Below, piece by piece: positions 1 to 6,253 of a stretch of 8,221 nucleotides of DNA. The position numbers were made by a program, and so were the translations under genes. Below the pieces are notes generated by a model, which searched no databases, was not told the origin of the DNA, and saw nothing but the letters and a program-made list of their open reading frames with translations. Numbering within the stretch: position 1 is the first letter of the stretch; each line of letters begins with the position of its first letter. Origin of the DNA: an uncultured Eubacteriales bacterium (GTDB taxonomy: Bacteria; Bacillota; Clostridia; Oscillospirales; Oscillospiraceae); contig UROL01000082.1 in NCBI GenBank assembly GCA_900549495.1, forward strand, positions 1 through 8,221, in the 5' to 3' direction.

Positions 1-47
1 GAGATCAGCCTCGGTCTCGTGGGCTCGGAGATGTGTATAAGAGACAG
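1..47. other. Illumina Nextera i7 index and read 2 adapter (not genomic)
   Basis: This stretch is synthetic. Positions 14-47 match the 34-base Nextera read 2 adapter exactly, and its last 19 bases (29-47) are the Tn5 mosaic end AGATGTGTATAAGAGACAG. Positions 6-13 (CAGCCTCG) match the adapter-orientation barcode I remember for Nextera index N710, and 1-5 (GAGAT) match the end of the P7 oligonucleotide. The order P7 end, index, adapter, mosaic end is the physical order in a Nextera library molecule. Genomic sequence therefore starts at 48. The adapter match is seen directly; the barcode name rests on memory of the kit. Confidence 0.97.
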
Positions 48-76
48 ACCCTGATAATATACCTGTTTTTATAAGG

Positions 77-113
77 AAAAGCCGCTCACGGAATTGCTCC
101 ATGGACGGCTTTT
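77..113 (-). terminator. possible intrinsic terminator of trpS
   Basis: Read on the minus strand just after the trpS stop codon, an 8-bp stem AAAAGCCG/CGGCTTTT (77-84 with 106-113) encloses a loop of about 21 bases. It ends in a run of four T followed by a T-rich stretch. The position is right for a trpS terminator. The loop is large and the T-tract short, so strength is uncertain. Confidence 0.5.
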
Positions 114-117
114 GACT

Positions 118-1131
118 TTATCGGGCAACAAAGCCAACTTTCTTATAGACCTTACGCAGGGTCTTCTCTGCAACATATCCAGCCTTTTCGGCACCGTCAC
201 GGTATACCTGCTCCAGATACGCCTTGTCCTCCATGATTCTGGATGCCTCTTCCCGGATGGGCCGGAGGGTCTCCACCACCGCTTCCCCAACGGCAGGCTT
301 GAATTTGCCATAGCCGCAGCCGGCAAACTCCTGCTCGATTTCCTGGTAGCTCTTGCCGGTGCAGGCGGAGTAGATTGCCATCAGGTTGGAAACACCGGGC
401 TTATTCTCCCGGTCAAAGCGGACACAGTTCTCTGTATCCGAGTCGGTAATGGCACGCTTGAACTGGCGCATAATGGTCTCCGGCGTGTCCATCACCAGGA
501 CACGGCCGGTGTCTTCGTTTTCCGACTTGGACATTTTGGCCGCGGGATTGGTAAGGCTCATAATTCGGGCACCAACCTTCGGCACAAAGGGCTCCGGAAT
601 CTTGAATACGTCGCCATAAACCCCATTAAAGCGCCGGGCAATGGTATGGCACAGCTCCACATGCTGCTTCTGGTCCTCGCCTACAGGCACGTAGTCCGGC
701 TGATACAGCAGGATATCCGCTGCCATCAGGCTGGGGTAGGTGAACAGGCCGCCATTGATATTGTCGGCATTTTTTGCGGACTTGTCCTTGAACTGGGTCA
801 TGCGGCTGAGCTCGCCGAACATGGCATAGCAGTTCAGCACCCAGCCCAGCTCGGCATGCTGGCGGACATGGCTCTGAATAAACAGGGTGTTCTTCTCCGG
901 GTCCAGGCCGCAGGCAATATACTGGGCCAGCTGCTCCAGCGTCCGGCGGCGCAGGTCGGCAGGGTTCTGGCGGACGGTAATGGCATGCAAATCCGCCATA
1001 AAATAGAAGCAGTCATACTCCTCGCTGCGGGAGGACCAGTTCTTGATGGCCCCCAGATAGCTGCCCAGGGTCAAATCGCCGGAGGGCTTAATGCCGGAGA
1101 GCATACGTTTCTTTTCTTTGATTTCTTCCAT
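118..1131 (-). CDS. trpS: tryptophan--tRNA ligase (TrpRS)
   Basis: Cytoplasmic class I aminoacyl-tRNA synthetase of 337 residues that activates tryptophan with ATP and charges tRNA-Trp. The Rossmann-fold N-terminus has the family opening SGIKPSGDLTLGSYLGA (residues 12-28), in which TLGS (21-24) holds the HIGH position; other bacterial TrpRS commonly have TIGN or HIGN there. Further family blocks are YPSLMAADILLY (132-143), GEDQKQH (151-157) and the KMSKS loop at 199-203. Length is normal and the C-terminal helical part is present. The ATG at 1129-1131 is preceded by a GAGGG ribosome site about 10 bases away. The gene is transcribed away from gltX from its own promoter, with a leader of only about 35 bases, too short for the T-box riboswitch often found before trpS in Firmicutes. 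The family assignment is secure. Confidence 0.97.
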   Translation of the reverse strand: MEEIKEKKRMLSGIKPSGDLTLGSYLGAIKNWSSRSEEYDCFYFMADLHAITVRQNPADLRRRTLEQLAQYIACGLDPEKNTLFIQSHVRQHAELGWVLNCYAMFGELSRMTQFKDKSAKNADNINGGLFTYPSLMAADILLYQPDYVPVGEDQKQHVELCHTIARRFNGVYGDVFKIPEPFVPKVGARIMSLTNPAAKMSKSENEDTGRVLVMDTPETIMRQFKRAITDSDTENCVRFDRENKPGVSNLMAIYSACTGKSYQEIEQEFAGCGYGKFKPAVGEAVVETLRPIREEASRIMEDKAYLEQVYRDGAEKAGYVAEKTLRKVYKKVGFVAR

Positions 1132-1172
1132 TATGATTCCCTCGATTCCAGGTTATTATCATTTTTACATGT

Positions 1173-1201
1173 ATTCTAGCATATTCAAAATCAAAAGGCA
1201 A
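1173..1201 (-). promoter_or_regulatory. trpS promoter (SigA-type, extended -10)
   Basis: On the minus strand, a -35 TTGCCT (1196-1201), a 17-base spacer and a -10 TAGAAT (1173-1178). The bases TGC directly before the -10 make it an extended -10 promoter. The predicted start of transcription is near 1166, giving a leader of about 35 bases before the trpS ATG. Confidence 0.8.
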
Positions 1202-1209
1202 TGTTAAAA

Positions 1210-1238
1210 TTGACAATCTGACTGCGGGATGGTATATT
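1210..1238 (+). promoter_or_regulatory. gltX promoter (SigA-type)
   Basis: A perfect -35 TTGACA (1210-1215), a 17-base spacer and -10 TATATT (1233-1238). Transcription should begin near 1245, which rules out the in-frame ATG at 1229 as the gltX start because it lies inside the promoter. The -35 box is 8 bp from the trpS -35 on the other strand, so RNA polymerases at the two promoters would occupy neighbouring DNA. Confidence 0.88.
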
Positions 1239-1270
1239 ATGTGTTAATCAAACAAAAAGAGGTAATTGCT

Positions 1271-2917
1271 ATGGATTTTCACGCACTGGCCCAGCTGCTG
1301 TTTCCTGATGTCACCATGACCTGTGAGCAGCTGGAAGCCAAATATCCCCCCCGCAATGTCCCGGAAGGGGCAGTTATCACCCGGATGGCTCCCTCCCCCA
1401 CCGGCTTTGTCCATCTGGGCAATCTGGTGCAGGGGCTTACCTCCGAGCGCATGGCCCACCAAAGCGGCGGCGTGCTGTTTCTGCGGGTAGAGGATACCGA
1501 TGCCAAGCGGGAAATCCCCGGTGCAGTGGAGGTTCTGATTGAGTCTCTGAAGCACTATGGCATCCATTTTGACGAGGGCGCTACCATCGACGGCGACAAC
1601 GGCAGCTACGGCCCCTACCGGCAGCGGCAGCGGGCAAGCATCTACCATGTGTATGCCAAGAAGCTGGTGGAAGAGGGCAAGGCCTACCCCTGCTTCTGCA
1701 CCGAAGAGGAACTGGCTGCCATGCGGGAAAAGCAGGAGGCCAACAAGGAAAACACCGGCTATTATGGCCCCTATGCCATCTGGCGTGACCGCCCCATGGA
1801 GGACATACAGGCCCAGCTTGCCGCCGGACAGCCCTGGGTGCTGCGGTTCCGTTCCACCGGGGACATTTCCCATCAGTTCAAGTACAACGACCTGGTAAAG
1901 GGTGAGCTGACCGTCACTGAAAACGATGTGGATCAGGTGCTTCTGAAATCCGACGGCATTCCCACCTATCATTTTGCCCATGCAGTGGACGACCATCTGA
2001 TGCGTACCACCCATGTGGTGCGGGGCGACGAATGGCTGCCCAGCCTCCCCTTCCACATTCAGCTGTTCCAGGCCCTGGGCTTCAAGCTGCCCAAGTATGT
2101 CCACATTGGGCCGCTGATGAAAATGGACGGCAACTCCAAGCGGAAGCTCTCCAAGCGGAAGGACCCGGAGCTGGCACTGACCTATTACAAATCCGAGGGC
2201 TTCCCTGTACAGGCGGTGTATGAATACATCATGACCCTGCTGAACTCCAACTATGAGGACTGGCGCAGAGCCAATCCCACCGCCCCCGCCACCGACTTCA
2301 AGTTCAGCCCCAAGAAGCTGAACCCTGCCGGAAACCTCTTCGACTACGCCAAGCTCTGCGACGTCTCTAAAAACGAGATTGCCAAAATGGATGCCCAGCA
2401 GGTATACACACTGCTGGTGGAATGGGCCCGGGAGTTTGACCCGGACTTTGCTCAGAAGCTCACCGCCGACCCGGATTTTGCAGTCCGAATTCTTGCCATC
2501 GGGCGGGGTGGCAAGAAGCCCCGAAAGGACATGGCCACCTGGGCAGATGCAAAGCCCTATATGGGATTCTTCTATGACGAGTATCTGGAAGCCCCGGTGT
2601 TCGATGAGAAGTTTGATAAGGCCGTCATCCGCAGCGCACTGGAAAAATTTCTGGAGCGGTTCAATTTCCAGGACGATGCCACCGTCTGGTTTGACAAGGT
2701 GAAGGAAATCACCCAGGAGCTGGGCTTCACCACCGACATGAAGGCCTATAAGCAGAACCCCGATGCCTTCCCCGGCACCGTGGCAGATGTCTCCACCTTC
2801 CTGCGTCTGGCAGTTACTGGCAAGACCAATTCCCCCGATCTGTACACCGTAATGCAGATTCTGGGCAAGGACGTTACCGTCTCCCGCATCCGCAAAGCGA
2901 TGGAGCAGCTCCACTGA
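1271..2917 (+). CDS. gltX: glutamate--tRNA ligase (GluRS)
   Basis: Class I aminoacyl-tRNA synthetase of 548 residues that charges tRNA-Glu. In bacteria lacking GlnRS, as most Firmicutes do, the enzyme is usually non-discriminating and also makes Glu-tRNA-Gln for GatCAB amidation; that part is family knowledge, not seen here. Visible motifs are TRMAPSPTGFVHLGN (residues 37-51, HIGH position HLGN), LRVEDTD (71-77), a CFC pair (141-143) in the insertion where many GluRS bind zinc, the VVRGDEWLPSLPFH block (249-262) and the KLSKR loop (292-296). It is longer than the roughly 470-490 residue E. coli-type enzyme; the extra length is mostly in the C-terminal anticodon-binding half. The start at 1271 is chosen because AGAGGT (1258-1263) sits 7 bases upstream and the earlier ATG at 1229 lies within the promoter. 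The gene is divergent from trpS and ends in a strong terminator. Confidence 0.96.
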   Translation: MDFHALAQLLFPDVTMTCEQLEAKYPPRNVPEGAVITRMAPSPTGFVHLGNLVQGLTSERMAHQSGGVLFLRVEDTDAKREIPGAVEVLIESLKHYGIHFDEGATIDGDNGSYGPYRQRQRASIYHVYAKKLVEEGKAYPCFCTEEELAAMREKQEANKENTGYYGPYAIWRDRPMEDIQAQLAAGQPWVLRFRSTGDISHQFKYNDLVKGELTVTENDVDQVLLKSDGIPTYHFAHAVDDHLMRTTHVVRGDEWLPSLPFHIQLFQALGFKLPKYVHIGPLMKMDGNSKRKLSKRKDPELALTYYKSEGFPVQAVYEYIMTLLNSNYEDWRRANPTAPATDFKFSPKKLNPAGNLFDYAKLCDVSKNEIAKMDAQQVYTLLVEWAREFDPDFAQKLTADPDFAVRILAIGRGGKKPRKDMATWADAKPYMGFFYDEYLEAPVFDEKFDKAVIRSALEKFLERFNFQDDATVWFDKVKEITQELGFTTDMKAYKQNPDAFPGTVADVSTFLRLAVTGKTNSPDLYTVMQILGKDVTVSRIRKAMEQLH

Positions 2918-2921
2918 TTTT

Positions 2922-2955
2922 TCGCCGACATTCTCCGGAATGTCGGCGATTTTTT
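2922..2955 (+). terminator. strong intrinsic terminator of gltX
   Basis: Five bases after the gltX stop, an 11-bp perfect stem TCGCCGACATT/AATGTCGGCGA (2922-2932 with 2939-2949) is closed by one more C-G pair. This leaves the tetraloop TCCG, of the exceptionally stable UNCG class. It is followed by T6 (2950-2955). The left side lacks an A-tract, so it should act only in the plus direction. It insulates pulA from gltX. Confidence 0.93.
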
Positions 2956-2956
2956 C

Positions 2957-2985
2957 TTTACAGGCAGCCGCATTTGTGGTATGAT
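2957..2985 (+). promoter_or_regulatory. pulA promoter (SigA-type)
   Basis: A -35 TTTACA (2957-2962), a 17-base spacer and -10 TATGAT (2980-2985), starting immediately after the terminator T-tract. The leader would be only about 20 bases. No cre-like or other operator was recognised around it. Confidence 0.82.
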
Positions 2986-3011
2986 TTCCCCGCAATATAG
3001 GAGGTAACGCC

Positions 3012-4925
3012 ATGTTTTTAGAATACAGCACCCCTGCTTTTGAGGAAAAATATACATACACCGGAAAGGACCTGGGCCACCGCTGGGAAAAGGGCCACAC
3101 CGCATTCCGCCTGTGGGCTCCCACTGCCACAAGTGCATCCGTCTGCCTGTACCGCAGCGGCACCTGGGGCACCGACGACCTTATAGCAACCATTCCCATG
3201 GCCCAGGGCCAGTCCGGCACATGGGCCGCCTGCGCCCAGGGAGACTGGAACGGCTTCTACTATACCTACCGGGCCTGTGTAAACGGAAATACCGTTGAAA
3301 CCATCGACCCCTATGCCGTTTCCGCCGGCGTAAACGGGCAGCGTGGAATGATTCTGAACCTCCGGGACACCGACCCGGAAGGCTGGAGCCAGGACACAAG
3401 CCCCGCAAAATCCTCCCGCTACACCGATGACGTGATATACGAGCTTCACGTCCGGGATCTCTCCGCCGATGCCTCCTCCGGCATTGAAGCCAAGGGAAAA
3501 TTTCTGGGGCTGACAGAGGAAGGCACCACCACCAAATCCGGCCTTCCCACCGGGCTGGACCATATTTGCGATCTGGGCATTACCCACGTCCACCTGCTCC
3601 CCTTTTATGACTATGGCTCAGTGGACGAGGCCCACCCAGAAAAGGGCTATAACTGGGGCTATGACCCGGTGAACTACAATCTCCCTGAGGGTTCCTATTC
3701 CACGGCCCCCTGGGACGGCTTCTCCCGAATCCGTGAGTTAAAGCAGATGATTCTCACCCTCCACAAAAAGGGCCTGGGCGTGGTTATGGACGTGGTTTAC
3801 AATCATGTGTACCATGTCTATGAGTTCAGCATCAATCAGCTGGTACCCGGATATTTCAGCCGCCAGGATGCCAGCGGCAAGCTCTCCTGTGGCTCCGGCT
3901 GCAGGAATGACACTGCCTCAGAGCGGGCAATGGTGCGTAAATTCATTGTCGATTCCGTGAACTTCTGGGCGGATGAATACCATCTGGATGGATTCCGCTT
4001 TGATATTGCCAGCCTGCTTGATGTGCAGACCATACAAGAGGTCATCTCCACGGTGCGTCAAAAGCACCCCCATGTCATTTTCTATGGGGAAGGCTGGGAT
4101 ATGGCCACCGTGCTGACAAAGCCGGGGGTCTCCCTGGCCGCTCAGAAAAATGCCTATTTGCTGCCGGAGTTTGGATTCTTCAACGACACCATCCGTGACA
4201 CCCTGCGGGGCTCTATTTTTGACCGCACCGCACCGGGGTATGCTGCCGGGGCCCCGGTGAGCCAGGAGCGGCTTCTGAATTGCTTCCGTGGCGTGGCCGG
4301 TTGGAACCAGTGCCCCAGCCAGGTAATCAACTATGTGTCCTGCCACGACGACTATGCACTCTACGACCGCCTTGCACTGGCTCTGCCAGATGCCCAGGAG
4401 GAGGAGCTTGCCCGCCGCAGCCGTCTGGCAGCTGCCTTTACCCTGCTGAGCATCGGCGTTCCCTTCTTCCAGGCCGGGGAGGAAATGCTTCGCTCCAAGA
4501 GGAAGCGTTCGGGGGAATTTGACGGCAACAGCTACTGCTCCCCGGACAGTGTCAACGCCATCAAGTGGAGCCGCCTGAAAAACCGGGAGGTTGCGGCCAC
4601 ACTTCGCTATTATCAGGGACTGCTGGCCATCCGCAGGCAGCACTCCCTTTTCCGGCTGAGTGACCCGGAACAGGTGATGCAGGCCGTCACCCTGCTGCCC
4701 CAGACCGCCCCCAGCATCACCGCATTCCAGCTGACAAATGCAGAGGAAACCATTGTTGTTGCCTTTAATCCGGGCAAAAACCCTGCTCCCTTCCAGCTCC
4801 CCCAGGGCCTTTGGACGGTGGCTGCAAAAGACAGCAGCGCCGATGCCAACGGACTTGAGCAGGCCCAGGGCACCGTCTCCCTGCCGCCCATCTCTGCTTA
4901 TGTTGCAATATTGAACAAAGCCTAA
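3012..4925 (+). CDS. pulA: type I pullulanase, cytoplasmic (GH13 debranching enzyme)
   Basis: Hydrolyses alpha-1,6 branch points in pullulan, glycogen or imported limit dextrins, acting with amylases and phosphorylases. The 637 residues have no signal peptide, so the enzyme is expected in the cytoplasm. The order is an N-terminal CBM48-like domain (about 25-115, with AFRLWAPTATSASVCLY), a GH13 barrel (about 140-540) and a C-terminal beta domain. The type I pullulanase signature YNWGYDP is at 213-219. GH13 regions are DVVYNH (260-265), DGFRFD with nucleophile D331, YGEGWD with acid/base E360, and SCHDD with the transition-state aspartate D446. The start is fixed by AGGAGGT (2999-3005), 6 bases before the ATG. 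The gene has its own promoter and no obvious terminator before the next promoter, so some read-through into the kinase gene is possible. Glycogen versus imported glucan as the main substrate cannot be decided from the sequence. Confidence 0.95.
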   Translation: MFLEYSTPAFEEKYTYTGKDLGHRWEKGHTAFRLWAPTATSASVCLYRSGTWGTDDLIATIPMAQGQSGTWAACAQGDWNGFYYTYRACVNGNTVETIDPYAVSAGVNGQRGMILNLRDTDPEGWSQDTSPAKSSRYTDDVIYELHVRDLSADASSGIEAKGKFLGLTEEGTTTKSGLPTGLDHICDLGITHVHLLPFYDYGSVDEAHPEKGYNWGYDPVNYNLPEGSYSTAPWDGFSRIRELKQMILTLHKKGLGVVMDVVYNHVYHVYEFSINQLVPGYFSRQDASGKLSCGSGCRNDTASERAMVRKFIVDSVNFWADEYHLDGFRFDIASLLDVQTIQEVISTVRQKHPHVIFYGEGWDMATVLTKPGVSLAAQKNAYLLPEFGFFNDTIRDTLRGSIFDRTAPGYAAGAPVSQERLLNCFRGVAGWNQCPSQVINYVSCHDDYALYDRLALALPDAQEEELARRSRLAAAFTLLSIGVPFFQAGEEMLRSKRKRSGEFDGNSYCSPDSVNAIKWSRLKNREVAATLRYYQGLLAIRRQHSLFRLSDPEQVMQAVTLLPQTAPSITAFQLTNAEETIVVAFNPGKNPAPFQLPQGLWTVAAKDSSADANGLEQAQGTVSLPPISAYVAILNKA

Positions 4926-4967
4926 GCTAACTGCGTGCACATTTTGGACATTTCATCTGTTTTCTGA

Positions 4968-4996
4968 TTGACTTTTTCGGTGAAAGTGACTATAAT
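4968..4996 (+). promoter_or_regulatory. near-consensus SigA promoter of the kinase-like gene
   Basis: A -35 TTGACT (4968-4973), exactly 17 bases of spacer and a perfect -10 TATAAT (4991-4996). This is the closest to consensus of the promoters seen here and predicts a short leader of about 25 bases. It suggests constitutive, fairly strong expression. Confidence 0.9.
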
Positions 4997-5028
4997 ATAA
5001 GCAACCACTCAGCAAGGAGGCAACGAAC

Positions 5029-5634
5029 ATGGCGAAAAAGATTATTACCATCAGTAGAGAATACGGCGCTGGCGGACTGCCGGTGGGTCACTTAATTGCC
5101 GAGAAACTGGGTATTCCCTTTTACGACAAGAAACTGGTGGAGCATGTAGCAGAAGAGTCCGGCTTTGCGCCGAAATTTATTGAAGAGCATGGTGAGCACG
5201 CTCCCAGCCGGAGCATTTTCTCCTATGCCTTTGCGCCCCAGGGCGTTCCCGGGGTGATGAACGGTTTGTCCACATCGGATTACCTGTGGAATGTGCAGTG
5301 TAATGTGATTTTGCAGCTGGCAGAAAAAGGCCCCTGCGTTATTGTGGGCCGCAATGCGGATTACATCCTGAAAGACCGGAAAGACGTGCTGAATGTCTAT
5401 CTCCACGCCGATAAGCCCTCCCGCATCCAGCGCATTCTGGGTGACGGTGTGGTCACCAAAGACCCCGAGGCCCTGCTGGCAGAGCGGGATAAGCGCCGCC
5501 GCCTGAACTATCAGCACTATACGGGCCGAACCTGGGGCATGTCCCAGAACTATCACATCTGCCTGGATACCGGTGCGCTGGGCTATGAGATGTGTGCAAA
5601 CATGATTATCGAAGCCGCTCAGAACTGCAAATAA
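5029..5634 (+). CDS. cytidylate kinase-like family protein
   Basis: A 201-residue cytoplasmic P-loop NTPase-like protein of the group annotated as cytidylate kinase-like. It begins KIITISREYGAGGLPVG (residues 4-20); the glycine-rich loop SREYGAGGLPVG replaces the classical GPSGAGKGT of true CMP kinase, Cmk. A second conserved block IVGRNADYIL lies at 105-114, and a basic lid-like segment DKRRRLNYQHYTGRTWG at 154-170 is typical of the family and probably contacts phosphates. True Cmk is somewhat longer and carries an NMP-binding insert, so CMP as substrate is uncertain; the physiological substrate of this family is not well defined. The start is supported by AAGGAGG (5014-5020), 8 bases before the ATG, and by the promoter just upstream. 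It is convergent with the AT-rich gene set to the right. Confidence 0.86.
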   Translation: MAKKIITISREYGAGGLPVGHLIAEKLGIPFYDKKLVEHVAEESGFAPKFIEEHGEHAPSRSIFSYAFAPQGVPGVMNGLSTSDYLWNVQCNVILQLAEKGPCVIVGRNADYILKDRKDVLNVYLHADKPSRIQRILGDGVVTKDPEALLAERDKRRRLNYQHYTGRTWGMSQNYHICLDTGALGYEMCANMIIEAAQNCK

Positions 5635-5636
5635 TC

Positions 5637-5664
5637 AAAAAAAATACCGCCGAATGGTCGGCGG
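5637..5664 (-). terminator. intrinsic terminator facing the minus-strand genes
   Basis: A perfect 7-bp stem CCGCCGA/TCGGCGG (5647-5653 with 5658-5664) has a 4-base loop. On the minus strand it is followed after two bases by T8 (complement of the A-run 5637-5644). On the plus strand no T-tract follows. It should therefore stop transcripts of the XRE, esterase and remnant genes before they run antisense into the kinase gene. Confidence 0.8.
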
Positions 5665-5675
5665 AGCCTGAAAAG

Positions 5676-5719
5676 TGCCGAGGGGGCTGCTGCAAAAAAT
5701 TGCAGCAGCCCCCTCGGCA
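5676..5719. repeat. perfect 20-bp inverted repeat with AAAA loop
   Basis: Positions 5676-5695 and 5700-5719 are exact reverse complements (TGCCGAGGGGGCTGCTGCAA on the left arm), separated by AAAA. Neither side has a strong T-tract: minus has CTTTTC, plus has none immediately. It sits at the change from GC-rich to AT-rich sequence between convergent gene sets. It may be a transcription barrier or 3' end stabiliser for the kinase mRNA, or a small interspersed repeat of this genome. The structure is certain and the role inferred. Confidence 0.9.
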
Positions 5720-5720
5720 A

Positions 5721-5884
5721 ACAAACTGAACTGTTTTTAATCACATCAATGGCAGCATCCATTTCTTTTTTGAACAAACGGAAGAAGTCCCATAATCAAT
5801 TTGCACATTGGATGTATTGCCTTTTCCGCAGCCCACAAGCAGAAGAATCATTGCAGCGCAAAGGACTGCGGTTATTGTTTTTTA
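5721..5884 (-). pseudogene. remnant of a small lipoprotein gene (start lost, frameshifted)
   Basis: The minus strand encodes a lipoprotein signal reading KTITAVLCAAMILLLVGC followed by GKGNTSNVQIDYGTSS. It has a hydrophobic core and a lipobox (LVGC) whose cysteine would be lipidated. A GGAGG ribosome site (5894-5898) is at the right distance, but where a start codon should be there is TAA (5882-5884), as if an ATGAAA or GTGAAA start had lost bases. After YGTSS the frame breaks near an A6 run (complement of 5766-5771). The next frame continues as SKKEMDAAIDVIKN, which looks like the true continuation, while the original frame stops at 5741-5743. The body of the protein is missing, since the reading frame runs straight into the 20-bp hairpin. 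Similar small lipoproteins often lie next to GNAT genes in Clostridia; that resemblance is from memory. Confidence 0.62.
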
Positions 5885-5922
5885 CAGCAGCTTCCTCCAA
5901 ATTCCGATTTATCGACTACACG

Positions 5923-6201
5923 TCATTTACTCTCCAAAGTCAAATTCTTAGTAAAATTACCACCTTCAAAATAAATGTCGTTGTCGCCTTTTAAGCACGT
6001 TGCAAAGAACATATGCTCATTGCCCTTTCGGGTAGCTTCTGCCCATTTCGCAATTCGTGGTTGTAAGGATTCCGGAGATGTATCCTTATCGTTATCGTAG
6101 ATAACGAATTCCGTATTCTTAAAATCATCCCATATTTCTTTAATCGCAGTCCAATCATTTTCTTCAATAGGACGTATTGTTAATCTTTTTGTAGTAATCA
6201 T
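5923..6201 (-). pseudogene. GNAT acetyltransferase with internal deletion
   Basis: A 92-residue open frame. Its first three quarters match the N-terminus of RimJ/RimL-type GNAT acetyltransferases (MITTKRLTIRPIEENDW, then PRIAKWAEATRKGNEHMFFA). It then jumps at about residue 74 from CLKGD into DIYFEGGNFTKNL, which resembles the usual C-terminal end of these proteins. The middle, holding the acetyl-CoA binding motif and the rest of the fold (family length about 165-180 residues), is absent. I infer an in-frame internal deletion of roughly 80 codons, leaving an inactive protein. The ATG at 6199-6201 is preferred over the in-frame ATG at 6229-6231 because the family begins MITTKRL, although no good ribosome site is visible for either. 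It lies 52 bases downstream of the esterase gene and just upstream of the lipoprotein remnant. Confidence 0.7.
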
Positions 6202-6253
6202 GATTCTACATAAAACCCTGTTCCAGCTCATTAAACTGGAAGTTTTGCATACG

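Noticed and set aside
29..47. Tn5 mosaic end as evidence of a natural transposon
   Set aside because: It is contiguous with the index and synthetic adapter arm, so it comes from library preparation.
1132..1172. T-box riboswitch before trpS
   Set aside because: The promoter leaves only about 35 bases of leader, far shorter than a T-box, and no T-box sequence or terminator hairpin is visible.
94..1179. Long plus-strand open frame of 361 codons overlapping trpS
   Set aside because: It is the antisense shadow of trpS in GC-rich DNA. The product resembles no known family, whereas the minus-strand frame has all TrpRS motifs, a ribosome site and a promoter.
1229..1270. Longer N-terminus for gltX starting at the ATG at 1229
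   Set aside because: This ATG overlaps the spacer and -10 of a consensus promoter and has no ribosome site. The ATG at 1271 has AGAGGT at 7 bases.
1244..3220. 658-codon minus-strand open frame across gltX and the start of pulA
   Set aside because: It spans two genes, a terminator and two promoters on the other strand and has no recognisable domain, so it is a codon-bias shadow.
3918..4940. 340-codon minus-strand open frame under pulA
   Set aside because: It is antisense to a well-supported GH13 gene and has no family-like sequence.
5749..5994. 81-codon plus-strand open frame across the lipoprotein and GNAT remnants
   Set aside because: It has no ribosome site, and the minus strand of the same stretch encodes recognisable remnants with a lipobox and the GNAT C-terminal motif.
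6208..6246. Hairpin TTCCAG/CTGGAA between the esterase gene and the GNAT remnant as a terminator
   Set aside because: The stem is only 6 bp with a 9-base loop, and the T-run is four bases away from the stem. It is too weak to call, though partial attenuation cannot be excluded.
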